In this document: positions 1-9,822 of the stretch, one piece after another
How positions within the stretch are numbered: position 1 is the stretch's first letter
Layout of the letters: every line of letters begins with the position of its first letter
NCBI GenBank assembly: GCA_026184775.1
Contig: JANCYW010000020.1
Span: 1 to 64,000, forward strand
Length of the DNA stretch: 64,000 nucleotides
Direction: 5' to 3'
Origin: Cyanidium caldarium
Lineage: Eukaryota > Rhodophyta > Bangiophyceae > Cyanidiales > Cyanidiaceae
Program-made: the position numbers and the translations under genes
The notes under the pieces: generated by a model
Databases searched by the model: none
What the model was told of the DNA's origin: nothing
What the model saw: the letters and a program-made list of their open reading frames with translations, nothing else

Positions 1-140
1 CATTCCCCCCCATTCCCCCCCATTCCCCCCCATTCCCCCCCATTCCCCCCCATTCCCCCCCATTCCCCCCCATTCCCCCCCATTCCCCCCCATTCCCCCC
101 CATTCCCCCCCATTCCCCCCCATTCCCACCCATTCCCCCC
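1..140. repeat. Telomere (10-bp C-rich repeat)
   Basis: Fourteen head-to-tail copies of the decamer cattcccccc are seen, the first twelve perfect, one with an internal a (cattcccacc), then one more perfect copy. The complementary strand reads AAT followed by seven G per unit and points toward base 1, as expected for the G-rich strand at a left chromosome end. The C. merolae telomere repeat is recalled as AATGGGGGG (9 bp), so this is a one-G-longer relative. The single variant copy lies at the inner edge, where degenerate telomere repeats normally occur. Confidence 0.95.
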
Positions 141-141
141 T

Positions 142-238
142 AATTCACACCCGGTCGCCCGATCCCCCCCCAACTCACACCCGGTCGCCCGATCCCACCC
201 AACTCACACCCGGTCGCCCGATCTCACCCAACTCACAC
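142..238. repeat. Subtelomeric 29-30 bp tandem repeat
   Basis: Directly inside the telomere are three copies of a 29-30 bp unit containing the core acacccggtcgcccgatc (142-171, 172-200, 201-229) plus the start of a fourth. Copies differ by the number of C in the tract that follows the core. This is seen directly; a role as a telomere-proximal spacer is inference. Confidence 0.85.
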
Positions 239-339
239 GCGACACAACTCCCATTCCCCCAAACGCTCTCCCGTGCGCACGATCGCGCGCGCTCACGTCG
301 ATCCCCAATAAAAAACAAATAACGAAAAAACATTCCCGA

Positions 340-2260
340 CACTCGCTGCCCCACTCCCCATGCCGGTCCCCACCGCTCCAACAAGCCACACACGCGCCAC
401 TCCCGGGCAGGGCACGGCGCCGACCGGCGATACACATCCACAAAAAACGCAATTGCGGCTTGCCGTGCCACATCCATTCCATTCAGGTCACGCCACTCCC
501 ATACACACACACACTCTCACACATACACCTTCCACGCGCTTCATCATCGTCGCCGTTCTCGGACTCGTAACATACACCCTGCAGCAGCAACAACACTACC
601 CACATAGACACCGTAACCGCCGCCGCGCTGCCCACCACCACCATCGCTCTCTCTCACTTTCACCGGCGCTTTCCCACCAGGTGGCGCCCACACCGCATCC
701 ACCACTCCGCACCATCGCCGCGATCGCCGCCTCTTGTCTACTGTTCTCGATCGACACAATCAACGCGCACCCTCACCTGCGCGCCGCTGCCGATCGGCGC
801 GCGCGCACCCACAATGCGCCGCCGCTCCCACAACCGTCACCGATCCGCGTCATGGCGCCCCCTCTCGCGTTGCCGCTACCGATCGGCACACACACACACA
901 AGGCGACTCCGCTCCGACAACCGTTACCGATCTGTGCGCATCCACACAAAAGGCGACTCCATTCCATACGATTCCATACACCCGGCACTCCCCTCGTCTA
1001 CAACCAGCCGCATCAACACCGACTCGTCTTGCGCCCGCCAACACTCCAAAACGCTTTTCCCACCTCCCGCCACCGTCCCACCGTCCCACCGTCCGGCGCA
1101 CACACACACACACCAACGAACCACCCCAGTAACACCCACTCAGGCAACACACGCTCATCCCACTCACACACGCATCCACCCACCACAACCAGCCACTCAC
1201 TCCCAAACGCATACACTCACAGCCGCCCTCCAACTTCACTCCACCAACACTCCCACATCCACCAACACCAACAATCATTCACCTACATCTCCACATCCAT
1301 CAACACACCATCCCATACACACCCATACTCACCCATCTCACTTCACCTGCCCCGCTCGTTCCCCTGTAGCCAACCACCACCGTCACAACACTCACACACA
1401 TGCACGCCCCCCAACGCTGCGCGACGCCCATCCCACACGCTCACCCCATCAATCGTTCATTCCTTCATTCCTTCCATCGATCCAGAGCTCTCAGCGTTCT
1501 TTTACACTCCCAGACGCACGCGCAGCCACCGCTCCCCGCTTCCGCTTCCAACCACCCCAACACACTCCCAACACACTCCCCACCCACCAACCAACTCTCC
1601 CGCACGCCCATGGCCCCTCTCCCACCACCACCGATCGTCAACCCATCGGGCGCTCACCCGCCAACACTCCCCCAGCTCCCAGCTCCCAACCGACCCGCTG
1701 GCCGTTCCCGCCCCAAACCGACCCCAACACCCAACACACACTCATGAACACTCCAAACACTCCCAACACACTCCACACCCACCAACCAACGCTCCCGCAC
1801 CCTCATGACCCCTCTCCCACCACCACCGATCATCAACCCATCAGGCGCTCACCCGCCAACACTCCCCCAGCTCCCAGCTCCCAACCGACCCGCTGGCCGT
1901 TCCCGCCCCAAACCGACCCCAACACCCAACACACACTCATGAACACCCCAACACACTCCCAACACTCCCAACACCCACCAACCAACGCTCCCGCACCCTC
2001 ATGACCCCTCTCCCACCACCACCACCGCCCATCGTCGTCGGTCAGCCCAAGCCCTCATACGCCAGCGCCGCGCCAACGCCCACCGCCCACCGCGTGCCCA
2101 CTGCACGCCCTTACGCCAGCACGTAACACACTCGAAACACAACACCACCTCCCCCACTCACCCAAACACTCCATACGTATACTCACGCACACACACACAC
2201 ACACGCTCTCTCACTCGACACCACTGCCCCCCACGCACTGCCCAATGGCGCCGCACGACA
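340..2260. other. G-depleted C/A-rich subtelomeric tract, no gene supported
   Basis: The plus strand is dominated by C and A (cac, cca, aca) and contains very little G, most markedly from about 1100 to 2000. Long open frames exist here in several plus-strand frames at once, but they encode only His/Pro/Thr/Ser/Arg low-complexity sequence. They are open because stop triplets are rare in C/A-rich DNA. I see no domain, signal peptide or gene-like composition. Short CA microsatellites occur (for example 889-900 and 2188-2205). I treat the tract as non-coding. Confidence 0.7.
1560..2027. repeat. 195-bp tandem repeat, about 2.4 copies
   Basis: The landmark atg(g/a)cccctctcccacc recurs at 1610, 1805 and 2001, giving a period of 195-196 bp. 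The first two full copies match closely over their whole length, including the stretch around cgacccgctggccgttcccg. The third copy diverges shortly after its landmark. It is a local tandem duplication within the C/A-rich subtelomeric tract. Confidence 0.8.
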
Positions 2261-2283
2261 CTCTTACCATTCCCCGCCCGCGC

Positions 2284-2490
2284 ACGATCGATCGGCAATC
2301 GGCAATCGGCAATCGCCTTCAATCAGTAATCCGTAATCGGCGATTGTCTTCGATCGGCAATCAGTAATCGGCAATCGGCAATCGCCTTCAATCAGTAATC
2401 CGTAATCGGCGATTGTCTTCGATCGGCAATCGGCAATCGGCAATCGGTAATCGCCTTCAATCAGTAATCCGTAATCGGCGATTTTCCTCG

Positions 2491-2522
<32 letters not shown>

Positions 2523-2650
2523 CCTTCAATCACTAATCCGTAATCGGCGATTGTCCTCGATCGGCAATCAGTGATCGGCAATCGCCTTCAATCAGTAATC
2601 CGTAATCGGCGATTGTCTTCGATCGGCGATCGGCAATCGCCTTCAATCGG
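2284..2650. repeat. Nested minisatellite: 69/62/55-bp units built from a 7-bp sub-unit
   Basis: The landmark cgccttcaatca (or a close variant) starts at 2314, 2383, 2452, 2521, 2583 and 2638. The intervals are 69, 69, 69, 62 and 55 bp. The shorter units lack exactly one or two copies of a heptamer (cggcaat, with variants such as cagtaat). Each unit consists of several heptamers, then cgccttcaatca, then taatccgtaatcggcgatt, then a gtcttcgat-like link. Both levels of repetition are visible by eye. A minus-strand frame stays open through it only because 69 is divisible by three. Confidence 0.9.
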
Positions 2651-4880
2651 CGTTGCCCTCTCTCAACCATCAACCATCCCACAGCGCGAAAACCCGAAAT
2701 CCGCCATCCCGCATCCCTAACACCATCCGGCCGCGTAACCGTCTGCCCCGACACACACACACACACCCAATGCGCAATACCACAATGATCCATTCGTCGC
2801 CCAATACTGCACCTCATACGCCACATGCCTCTCTCTCACCCAACACTCCCATCACTACCTCGCACATACACCAGCTCCATTCTTCACCCACCATCACCAA
2901 CATCTCAGTGACCAGCACTGCCAGTGACGCCGGCATCGCATCCACCATGACACAATGCGCCGGCCAAGCGTACAGGCACCCCGACAATACTCTGGCGCGC
3001 CGGCGGCACGCCATCTCCTCGTCGACAGCGTCAGGTGTGTTTGTCGACAACGCGCCTGCCGTTGAATGACTAGAACCGCCACCAGCTGTGGACATTTGCG
3101 GAGGTGAGACAGTGCATGCGCCACCGGCAACGCCTGCACTGGCCAATGCACGGACCTGCTTCGGGGCCAGCTGCGCGGCGACAACGGATGTCTCCGACCG
3201 CCACCCGGTGCGCCCGGTGTCCCTGAGAGGGCGCACCCGAAGATCGACGACCATAGTGATGACGACGACACCGATGGTGATGATGACCACAACCACCACC
3301 TCGCACACACGAACACACACACATCACGCACCACTCCCGACTCCCTTCCTCTCACCACAGTCGTCGGGTGGATGTGGGCGCTGCCCCCCAGTCCTGGAGC
3401 AGCCACCTCTCCGTGACACGGCGCGACGTGCCTATGTGCTTGCCCGGTGGGTGCTCCCCACCGCTCATCAGAGATCGCTCTGGGTGCCGATAGGCGAGAG
3501 CGTGTGTGCGCGCCCATGCACACATACACACACCCTCAGCCGTTGGCCTCCGTCTCCACGACCATGTGCAATACCCTGGCACCGTGCTGGCGCTGATGTG
3601 GGCATTGACTGGGCTCGCCGTGCAATGCGCCTCGTTGGTGGTTGTCAATGCCATTCGATTGCGGGAGTCGTTCTCGATCAGTGCGGGAGACGGGCGGCTG
3701 TGAGGGGCGTGGTCGCGGTCACCTGGGCGGCGTAGGCTCCAGTGGGGACGGCGACGGTGCAGCGTCAAGCGAGCGGTCACCGTGACCGGTGGACACTCGA
3801 TGCAGTGCGCCCGGGGTGCCCACCATCCGCTCACCGACACGAACCGCCATTCTGGCAGGCGACATGGCTGGTGCCCGGCGATGAGCGCACCTCCTCCACC
3901 ACCACTACCCCAACACCGGCATCATCGCCGGGCCCATTGCAGAGGGGATGTGGGCGCCACTGCCCGGAGTCACCAGTGCACCGGGCACCAGGAGACAGGT
4001 CTTCCACCGGGCCTGCTGGGGTGTGCCGGGAGGGTGGTGTGTGTGTGTGCGGAGGCGCCGCTGCTGGCCCAGTCGATGTGGCCACCACTGCCTGTTCGCG
4101 GCACCACACACCGCGCCGATGGCCACGCCCTCACACGCATACCGCTGGACAGTGCCGCGACCAACACCGATCGGAGCACCCGATGTGGCGATGGGTGCCG
4201 GGTCAGTGTCCGATCGGGTGGTCGGATGCTCCACCGCGAGGTGAGTGCCGCGCTCCACCGGATGCCGGTGGCGTTGACCACTCGGCATGGCCGGACACTC
4301 TGGGTCTGCTGGGATCCGCATCGACGCTCCCAGTGACCGTCGGTACCCACCCGATGCCGCACACGTTTACATTGAATATCGCATGGAGCCGAACACTCGA
4401 TGGTCATCCTCATCATCACCGGGTGCCACCAGCGCCCGAACAGACGGTCCCCACGCCAGAGCGGTCTCGGCGACAGCGCCCTGTGCGCGTGTGTCGAGCA
4501 CGCTGCTGGGCGACCGGCTGCGCCACTCGGTCTGCAGGGCACTCTGGCCTCGTCGGCACCGACAGCGCACACCACCGGCTCAAGTCGGTCATTGAACGCG
4601 CCAGTATCAAGAAGCGCGTCGTCCATGATGACTGCTGTGGGCGATGTCCGCTGCTCGATCGCACGGGCACACCGCTGCCACCCAAGGTGTGGGGCAACGC
4701 CACCACCTGCCCCCTTCCACACCCACTCCCCATCGCCCTCCACCGACGACTGGTGACACTCCCGACACCCACCCACTACTGTCACCATTCTCCAACAGAT
4801 GCCGAACAGGTGCCGCAGACCACGCCACCCCCATCCTCCATGCCGCACGCACGCCCTTCCCCGTCCACTCCGCAACACCG
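2651..4880. other. Gene-poor subtelomeric region with degenerate internal repeats
   Basis: About 2.2 kb with no recognisable coding sequence. Open frames on both strands (for example 3742-5073 plus and 3970-4878 minus) are rich in Arg/His/Pro/Cys with no domain. The heptamer gatgtgg recurs at 3371, 3595, 3947, 4075 and 4182. In most copies it is followed by a related stretch ending in ctgcc or gtgcc. This suggests an old, decayed repeat array or a decayed gene that cannot be named. Confidence 0.5.
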
Positions 4881-4915
4881 TGCGCGCCGATGCCCGATCA
4901 AATCTGGCGCCAAAA

Positions 4916-4938
4916 TGCGCGCGCCATTTTTCCCTTCC
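4916..4938. promoter_or_regulatory. Shared promoter motif, copy 1 (upstream of the kelch gene)
   Basis: On the minus strand this reads GGAAGGGAAAAA followed by TGGCGCGCGCA. The same block, with one more A, lies at 27880-27903 in the IRE1 promoter. Here it ends 183 bp before the kelch ATG. It is immediately preceded on the plus strand by ggcgccaaaa, which matches the E2F-type consensus TTTTGGCGC in reverse. The match between the two promoters is seen directly; binding by any named factor is inference. Confidence 0.5.
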
Positions 4939-5120
4939 AGAGGACGGCTCGGTGGCTCGGTGGCGATCGCGGGCAATTCAAAACACATTGACGACGCGGA
5001 ACGGCCCCGCACGTGCTTTGGAGTTGTGCGCGGGCGTTTGCGTGACCACTACTCCAAGAATCATTCCAAGTAGAGTCATCTTTCTCGTTCCGGGTGTGCT
5101 GGTGAGTGCTAGAGTTGCGT

Positions 5121-7751
5121 ATGACTTCGTCGAGACTGCACGCCGTGCTGTTGGGGGTGCTGGTGGCGGCGTGTGTGGTGGGCGGGGTGGTGTGTCAGGT
5201 GTTGGGACGCGGGCCGGCGTTGGAGTGGGGTGGGGCGGGGCGCAGGCGGGTGGAGCGGGCAGCGACGGGAGTGTCAGCGGGTGTGCCGACGATCGAGTGG
5301 ACGTGGGTGAGTGGCAACGACACGATCAACGTTGGAGGTGTGTATGGCACGAAGAACATGTCTGCTGCCAGTAACATGCCGGGCGCGCGTTTCGGAGCGA
5401 CTTCATGGACGGGCCTGGACGGTTTTTTGTGGCTGTTTGGCGGGTTCGGTTATCTCTCTGCTAGCAACGAAGGCTATCTCAACGACCTGTGGGCATACTC
5501 TCCGCAGCTGGGACAATGGAAGTGGGTGAGCGGGAGCGACACGAGCACTGACGTTGCCGGCGAATACGGCACGCTGTACGTGCCCAGCCCGTCGAACGCG
5601 CCAGGCAGTCGCGGCTCTGCCGCGAGTTGGGTCACCTCGAACGGGTCGTTGGTGCTCTTTGGTGGCTTTGGGTACGATACAAACGGCGATTTTGGCGACC
5701 TCAATGATTGGTGGCTTTTCGACACGCAGACGAACGAGTGGGTGTGGATCGCTGGCAAGACGACCATCAATGCGGCTGGAGTGTACGGCACCAAGGGCGT
5801 GCCCAGCAGGAACAACTACCCTGGCGCACGTTCGTTGGCATCGCCGTGGACGCTGAGTGGTGACCGGTTGCTGCTGTTTGGAGGAGAGAATGCCGACGGC
5901 GCCGTCTTCAACGACTTGTGGCAGTTGGACCTCACGTCATTCGAGTTTGTGTGGCTCTCTGGGTCCAACGCGACGAACGACCCGGGATTCTACGGCACAC
6001 TGGGCGTCGGCAACGCGTCGACGCTGCCGCCGAGTCGCTTCGGCGCGGTGTCGTGGACGCGCCCTACTGACAAGTTGTACCTCTTTGGTGGAACGACTCC
6101 CACCGCTCCCTTCAACGACTTGTGGGTGTATGATTACACGTCCACCATATGGACGTGGATCGCGGGCAATGACACTGGCGACGCTCCGGGTGTCTACGCC
6201 GACAAGGGCATGCAGAGCGCCAGCGCATATCCAGGAGCTCGCAAATATGCGGTGCCGTTCGACGGGCCAACCGGTGAGCTGCAGCTGTTCGGCGGTTCCA
6301 ACTCTGGCGGGAACCTTAGGAACGACTTTTGGTCGTATGACGTGGCCACCGGGCTGTGGGCATGGCTGAGTGGGAGCAATGCGACCAACCAGCCAGGCAT
6401 CTACAACCAGAAGGGCGTATTCAATGCGACCACCGTGCCGGGCGCTCGCTATGTAGCTGTGTCATGGACGACTGCCAGTGGCGACCCGTACTTGTTTGGT
6501 GGCGTCGGATACGACGTGAATGACGCATTCGGTCTTTTGAACGACCTCTTTCTCCTGGCCGAGGTCACCGCCACGCCCACACCGACGCCGACCGCAACCG
6601 CGACTGCAACCGCCACACCGACACCGACTGCAACGGCGACCCCAACTACGACGGCCACAGCAACCACGACTGCAACCACGACGTCGACCGCAACCGCGAC
6701 TGCAACGGCCACCATCTCTCCAACTGCCACCACCACCGCCACCACCACTATCTCCCCCACCCCCACACCGCTCTGCACCAACACCACCTGCGGCAGCCCC
6801 AACCAATACACCAACGCCCAACAGTGCGAACAGGTCGGCTGCTGCTTCAACACCAACACCCAACAATGCACCCTGCGCAGCGTCTCCCAACAATGCGCGC
6901 TGGTGTCGGTGCACTCCCGCATCGCCTGCGGCTGGGCATACATCTACCCCGACGAGTGCCGCGCCATCCCCGGATGCTGCTGGCAACCGACGCCCAACGA
7001 CGTCATCGCCCCGTGGTGCTTCTACGACGCCGACCACGCTCCGCAAGCGTCGGCCGCCGCTCTCGAAGTGCAGGCCCCGGTGCCCCTGTGTTCCTCTTCG
7101 GACACCTCTTCCACCCGCCAGCCGTGCGGCCAGCCGGGCGTCAACCACTTCACCTGCCTCTCCCAGGGATGCTGCTACGACGCCGCCACCCACAGCGCCT
7201 GGGTGCAAAACGGCCAACACGCCGCCGAATACCGCGCCACACCGTACTGTTACCAGGCAGAGCACACCTGTGCGGTGCCGCAGTTTGAGCGACAGCCCTG
7301 TCACCCGCACCACCACCAACAACAATCTTCTTCGACCACAACTACACCCACGGTGCAGCAGTGTCTGCAGGCGGGCTGTTGTGTGGGCTACGGCGGCGAG
7401 TGCTATCAGAAGGTGCCGCAGTTTGTGTGTCAGTCGGCGGGGTCAACGACGGCCACCGACAGCACCACTTCGGGAACGAGCAACTCTACCACGTATGTGC
7501 CGTGCGGTCCCGAGTGCTGCAACACCGCCACCCAGAACTGCGCCTACACCGCGGGAGCCAGCGGCAACTCGGCGTTATCATCTACCACCACTACCACCTA
7601 TGGCACCGCGGCCTCGTTCTGCGTGTGCCGGGACCCGTCGAAGCAGTGCGGCACCTACACCATACCGTCGGACAACTTTGTGAACAAGGTGCGCTGTTGC
7701 ACCGACGACGAGGTGTGTGTCAACGATACAGAGTGTGTGGCCATACGTTAG
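5121..7751 (+). CDS. Secreted six-kelch beta-propeller protein with Thr-rich linker and trefoil-like modules
   Basis: An 876-aa protein starting at ATG 5121; the open frame begins at an upstream GTG. Residues 1-25 form a signal peptide (TSSRLHAVLLGVLVAACVV). From about residue 59 to 485 there are six kelch repeats of 65-75 residues. Each carries W.W(V/I/L)(S/A)G near the start, (G/D).Y...G, P.(A/S)R and then LFGG and a D.W/L stretch, consistent with a six-bladed propeller. A Thr/Pro/Ala-rich linker (about 483-550) resembles a glycosylated stalk. It is followed by Cys-rich modules at about 553-590, 593-640, 655-715 and 717-770. Each has a GCC core, and the second ends in PWCF, like P-type (trefoil) domains. 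The protein probably acts outside the cell, in the wall or in the vacuole lumen; ligand and function are unknown. It is the first gene from the telomere. Its kelch type resembles bacterial secreted proteins, so transfer is possible but unproven. Confidence 0.8.
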   Translation: MTSSRLHAVLLGVLVAACVVGGVVCQVLGRGPALEWGGAGRRRVERAATGVSAGVPTIEWTWVSGNDTINVGGVYGTKNMSAASNMPGARFGATSWTGLDGFLWLFGGFGYLSASNEGYLNDLWAYSPQLGQWKWVSGSDTSTDVAGEYGTLYVPSPSNAPGSRGSAASWVTSNGSLVLFGGFGYDTNGDFGDLNDWWLFDTQTNEWVWIAGKTTINAAGVYGTKGVPSRNNYPGARSLASPWTLSGDRLLLFGGENADGAVFNDLWQLDLTSFEFVWLSGSNATNDPGFYGTLGVGNASTLPPSRFGAVSWTRPTDKLYLFGGTTPTAPFNDLWVYDYTSTIWTWIAGNDTGDAPGVYADKGMQSASAYPGARKYAVPFDGPTGELQLFGGSNSGGNLRNDFWSYDVATGLWAWLSGSNATNQPGIYNQKGVFNATTVPGARYVAVSWTTASGDPYLFGGVGYDVNDAFGLLNDLFLLAEVTATPTPTPTATATATATPTPTATATPTTTATATTTATTTSTATATATATISPTATTTATTTISPTPTPLCTNTTCGSPNQYTNAQQCEQVGCCFNTNTQQCTLRSVSQQCALVSVHSRIACGWAYIYPDECRAIPGCCWQPTPNDVIAPWCFYDADHAPQASAAALEVQAPVPLCSSSDTSSTRQPCGQPGVNHFTCLSQGCCYDAATHSAWVQNGQHAAEYRATPYCYQAEHTCAVPQFERQPCHPHHHQQQSSSTTTTPTVQQCLQAGCCVGYGGECYQKVPQFVCQSAGSTTATDSTTSGTSNSTTYVPCGPECCNTATQNCAYTAGASGNSALSSTTTTTYGTAASFCVCRDPSKQCGTYTIPSDNFVNKVRCCTDDEVCVNDTECVAIR

Positions 7752-8751
7752 ATGAGGAGGAGGAAGGCAGATTGGGGAGCGCGCACGGACCGACGGCGCT
7801 GGGGCAACGGGAACGAGAGCCGGAAAGTGGATTGCATGCACGGAACGGCAACGACCAGAATACACCCAGGAAAGACACACATGAATGAGGACAGCATCGA
7901 ATGCGTGCAGAGGGAGCACCAGCGCCATAAACACCGAATCATAAACTTGGATGTTGTTGAAAAGCAGGTAAGAGACAGAATTCACCCACTCGGCCACCGA
8001 CGACGCTCGGTGAAGGGGATGACGCCGAGTCACACGTGTTGTTGCTCTTCTCGACATACGACGACACCAACAGATCCATCGCTCTATGTAACTGACATAG
8101 GCCTCCCGGTGATGAACAGTCGGTTGCATACGGCGTTTTCGTCGCGGTGCAGCGTGCGGCGGCAACGGGTATTCCGACACCGCAACCGAGGCCATGCACA
8201 GCGTATCTGGTCGGTGCGTCAATCGCGATACGGCTGACAGTGCTCGGTCTCACCTGTACAGACGCTGTGCGAAAGACGAGAAGACATGCACAGCGTGGCG
8301 TCTGCTGTAGTGTCAACATACGGAGTGTGAGTGGACACGCAACTGCAATAGGAGTGCCGTATTCAAACTGCTGCGAACCGCGTTGGCCATTGCGCACGAC
8401 CCTCCACACCCCGCCTATCTGGGGCGTCCTCGTCGAGTCTTCTACAATGAAGAATTTTTCACCTACTTCAGCGCAACGCTCATCACATGGGCACAACCGC
8501 ACACCAAAGCCAAACACTCCAACCGTGTCATCGTCGCGCACTCCAAAGCCCACAAGACCAGTCACACCGCGAACGACCACTCTCCGCGCCCGCACCCCGT
8601 TAGACTAGCACCTGGCAACCAGGTTCTTCGGGTATCCCGGAGAAGAGCGTGTGTAGACCGGCGGAGGACGCCACTGAGTCCATCACGGGCAGTGCCTCCA
8701 TTCTGCGCCCCATCTCAAACCCGTCGCTTCTTCCCGCTCTCCAAACTTCCT
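7752..8751. other. Intergenic, 1 kb, no gene supported
   Basis: No convincing coding sequence was found. The minus-strand open frames here (for example 7939-8595) start at non-ATG codons and show no domain or compositional sign of a gene. A short perfect hairpin (acctgg/ccaggt with a 3-nt loop) lies near 8611-8625. The phrase catgcacagcg occurs twice, near 8190 and 8287. Neither could be assigned. The end of the interval should hold the WDR61 promoter. Confidence 0.5.
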
Positions 8752-9816
8752 ATGGCCATCACCACCCTCGGCACACTGCCCTCCGCGCACACCAACGGCG
8801 CATGGGCGCTCACCTCCCTCGGCGACGACCGCTTCGTCACCGGCGGCGCCGACGGCGAGCTCAAGCTGTGGCGCATGACCCCCGCCAACTTCGCCCCGAC
8901 GCCAGCGGCCGATCAAGTGGACGATCAGGCCCCCGCGCGTGACGCGGCACCGGTCACGCTGCTCGCCGAAGTGCCCAATGCGCACCGCCTCTCCGTCATC
9001 CACGCGGACGCCGCCGCCACCAACACCACCACCACCACCCAATGTCTGGCCACGTCGGCGTTCGACGGCCTCATTCGCCTGTGGCAATTCCCGGACGCGT
9101 CCCTCGACTCGCGCCTGGAGATCAAGACCACCGGACTCGAGGCGTTCCACGTAGCCGTATCCCCCGACGGCCAATGGGTGGCGTCGGGCGGCGACACCAC
9201 CACCGCTGCCGCCTCTGGCGCCCGCACCGCTCGCGCGGCCACCCTGTGGTCGACCGACACCGGCGACAAGGCACAGCAGCTGGAGGTATCGACGACGTCG
9301 AGCACCCTCTCCTTCGTGACCTGTTTGCGTTTTTTACACCAAGCCGACGACCACCCGTCGATGCGACGTCTGACCTGCGGCGGCAACGACGGTAGCATCC
9401 TCGTGTTCGACTGCGAGACCGGCACCCTCGAGTCCCACATCACCGCCGCTGCCGCGAGCCGCCTGCCCATTCGCGCACTGCACCAACCACCTGCCGAGCC
9501 GACGCTCCTCCTCGGCGCCGCCGAAGACGAATGCGTGCACCTGCTCGATTGGCGATGTCGCGAGCCGGTGGGCACGCTGAGCTCTAGCGGCAGCGGCGCT
9601 CTGTACGCGGTCACCAGCGCGCCGCAACACCCGTTGCTGGTGTTTGCCGGCGGCGCCGACGCGCGCGTGCGCGCTTACGACCGCCGCACCGGCGAGTGCG
9701 TGCACGCGTGCAGCGAGCACCGCGGCACCGTCTGGGGCATGGCCACGGTGCCCACGCGCCCTGTCCGCGTGGTCAGCACCGGCGATGATGGCGCGCTGGT
9801 TGTCATGGAGTTGTGA
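8752..9816 (+). CDS. WDR61: WD40 protein of the WDR61/Ski8 family
   Basis: A 354-aa protein made almost entirely of WD40 blades. The first blade opens with AHTNGAWALTSLGDDRFVTG and ends GELKLWR. Later blades end in DGLIRLWQF, AATLWSTDTG, GSILVFDCETG, CVHLLDWR and ARVRAYDRRTGE, and the last closes with GDDGALVVMEL. The opening H..GAW.....D.FVTGGAD....LW pattern and the length match WDR61 (human) and Ski8 (yeast). In that family the protein is a subunit of the Ski complex, which helps the cytoplasmic exosome degrade mRNA. It also joins the nuclear Paf1 elongation complex. A Gly/Ala/Thr-rich loop is inserted in the middle blade. The start is the ATG that places the first blade at residue 12. It faces the Rab7 gene tail to tail with a 6-bp gap. 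Confidence 0.8.
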   Translation: MAITTLGTLPSAHTNGAWALTSLGDDRFVTGGADGELKLWRMTPANFAPTPAADQVDDQAPARDAAPVTLLAEVPNAHRLSVIHADAAATNTTTTTQCLATSAFDGLIRLWQFPDASLDSRLEIKTTGLEAFHVAVSPDGQWVASGGDTTTAAASGARTARAATLWSTDTGDKAQQLEVSTTSSTLSFVTCLRFLHQADDHPSMRRLTCGGNDGSILVFDCETGTLESHITAAAASRLPIRALHQPPAEPTLLLGAAEDECVHLLDWRCREPVGTLSSSGSGALYAVTSAPQHPLLVFAGGADARVRAYDRRTGECVHACSEHRGTVWGMATVPTRPVRVVSTGDDGALVVMEL

Positions 9817-9822
9817 CCTCCC

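Noticed and set aside
360-2004. Long plus-strand open frames (482 and 396 codons) next to the telomere
   Set aside because: They overlap in different frames, are made only of His/Pro/Thr/Ser/Arg, and include the 195-bp tandem repeat. C/A-rich DNA rarely forms stop codons, so openness is not evidence of coding.
2284-2650. CRISPR-like array
   Set aside because: The repeats have no unique spacers, steps are multiples of 7 bp, and the genome is eukaryotic.
2264-2826. Minus-strand frames through the minisatellite giving a repeated peptide
   Set aside because: Unit length 69 is divisible by three, so a frame persists by arithmetic. The frame does not survive as a larger gene and the repeat is DNA-level.
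3742-5073. 443-codon plus-strand frame before the kelch gene
   Set aside because: No domain, odd composition (Arg, His, Pro, Cys), and an equally long opposite frame at 3970-4878.
8590-8650. Possible tRNA or permuted tRNA
   Set aside because: A hairpin (acctgg/ccaggt) and ggttc are present, but no cloverleaf, B box or acceptor pairing could be made.
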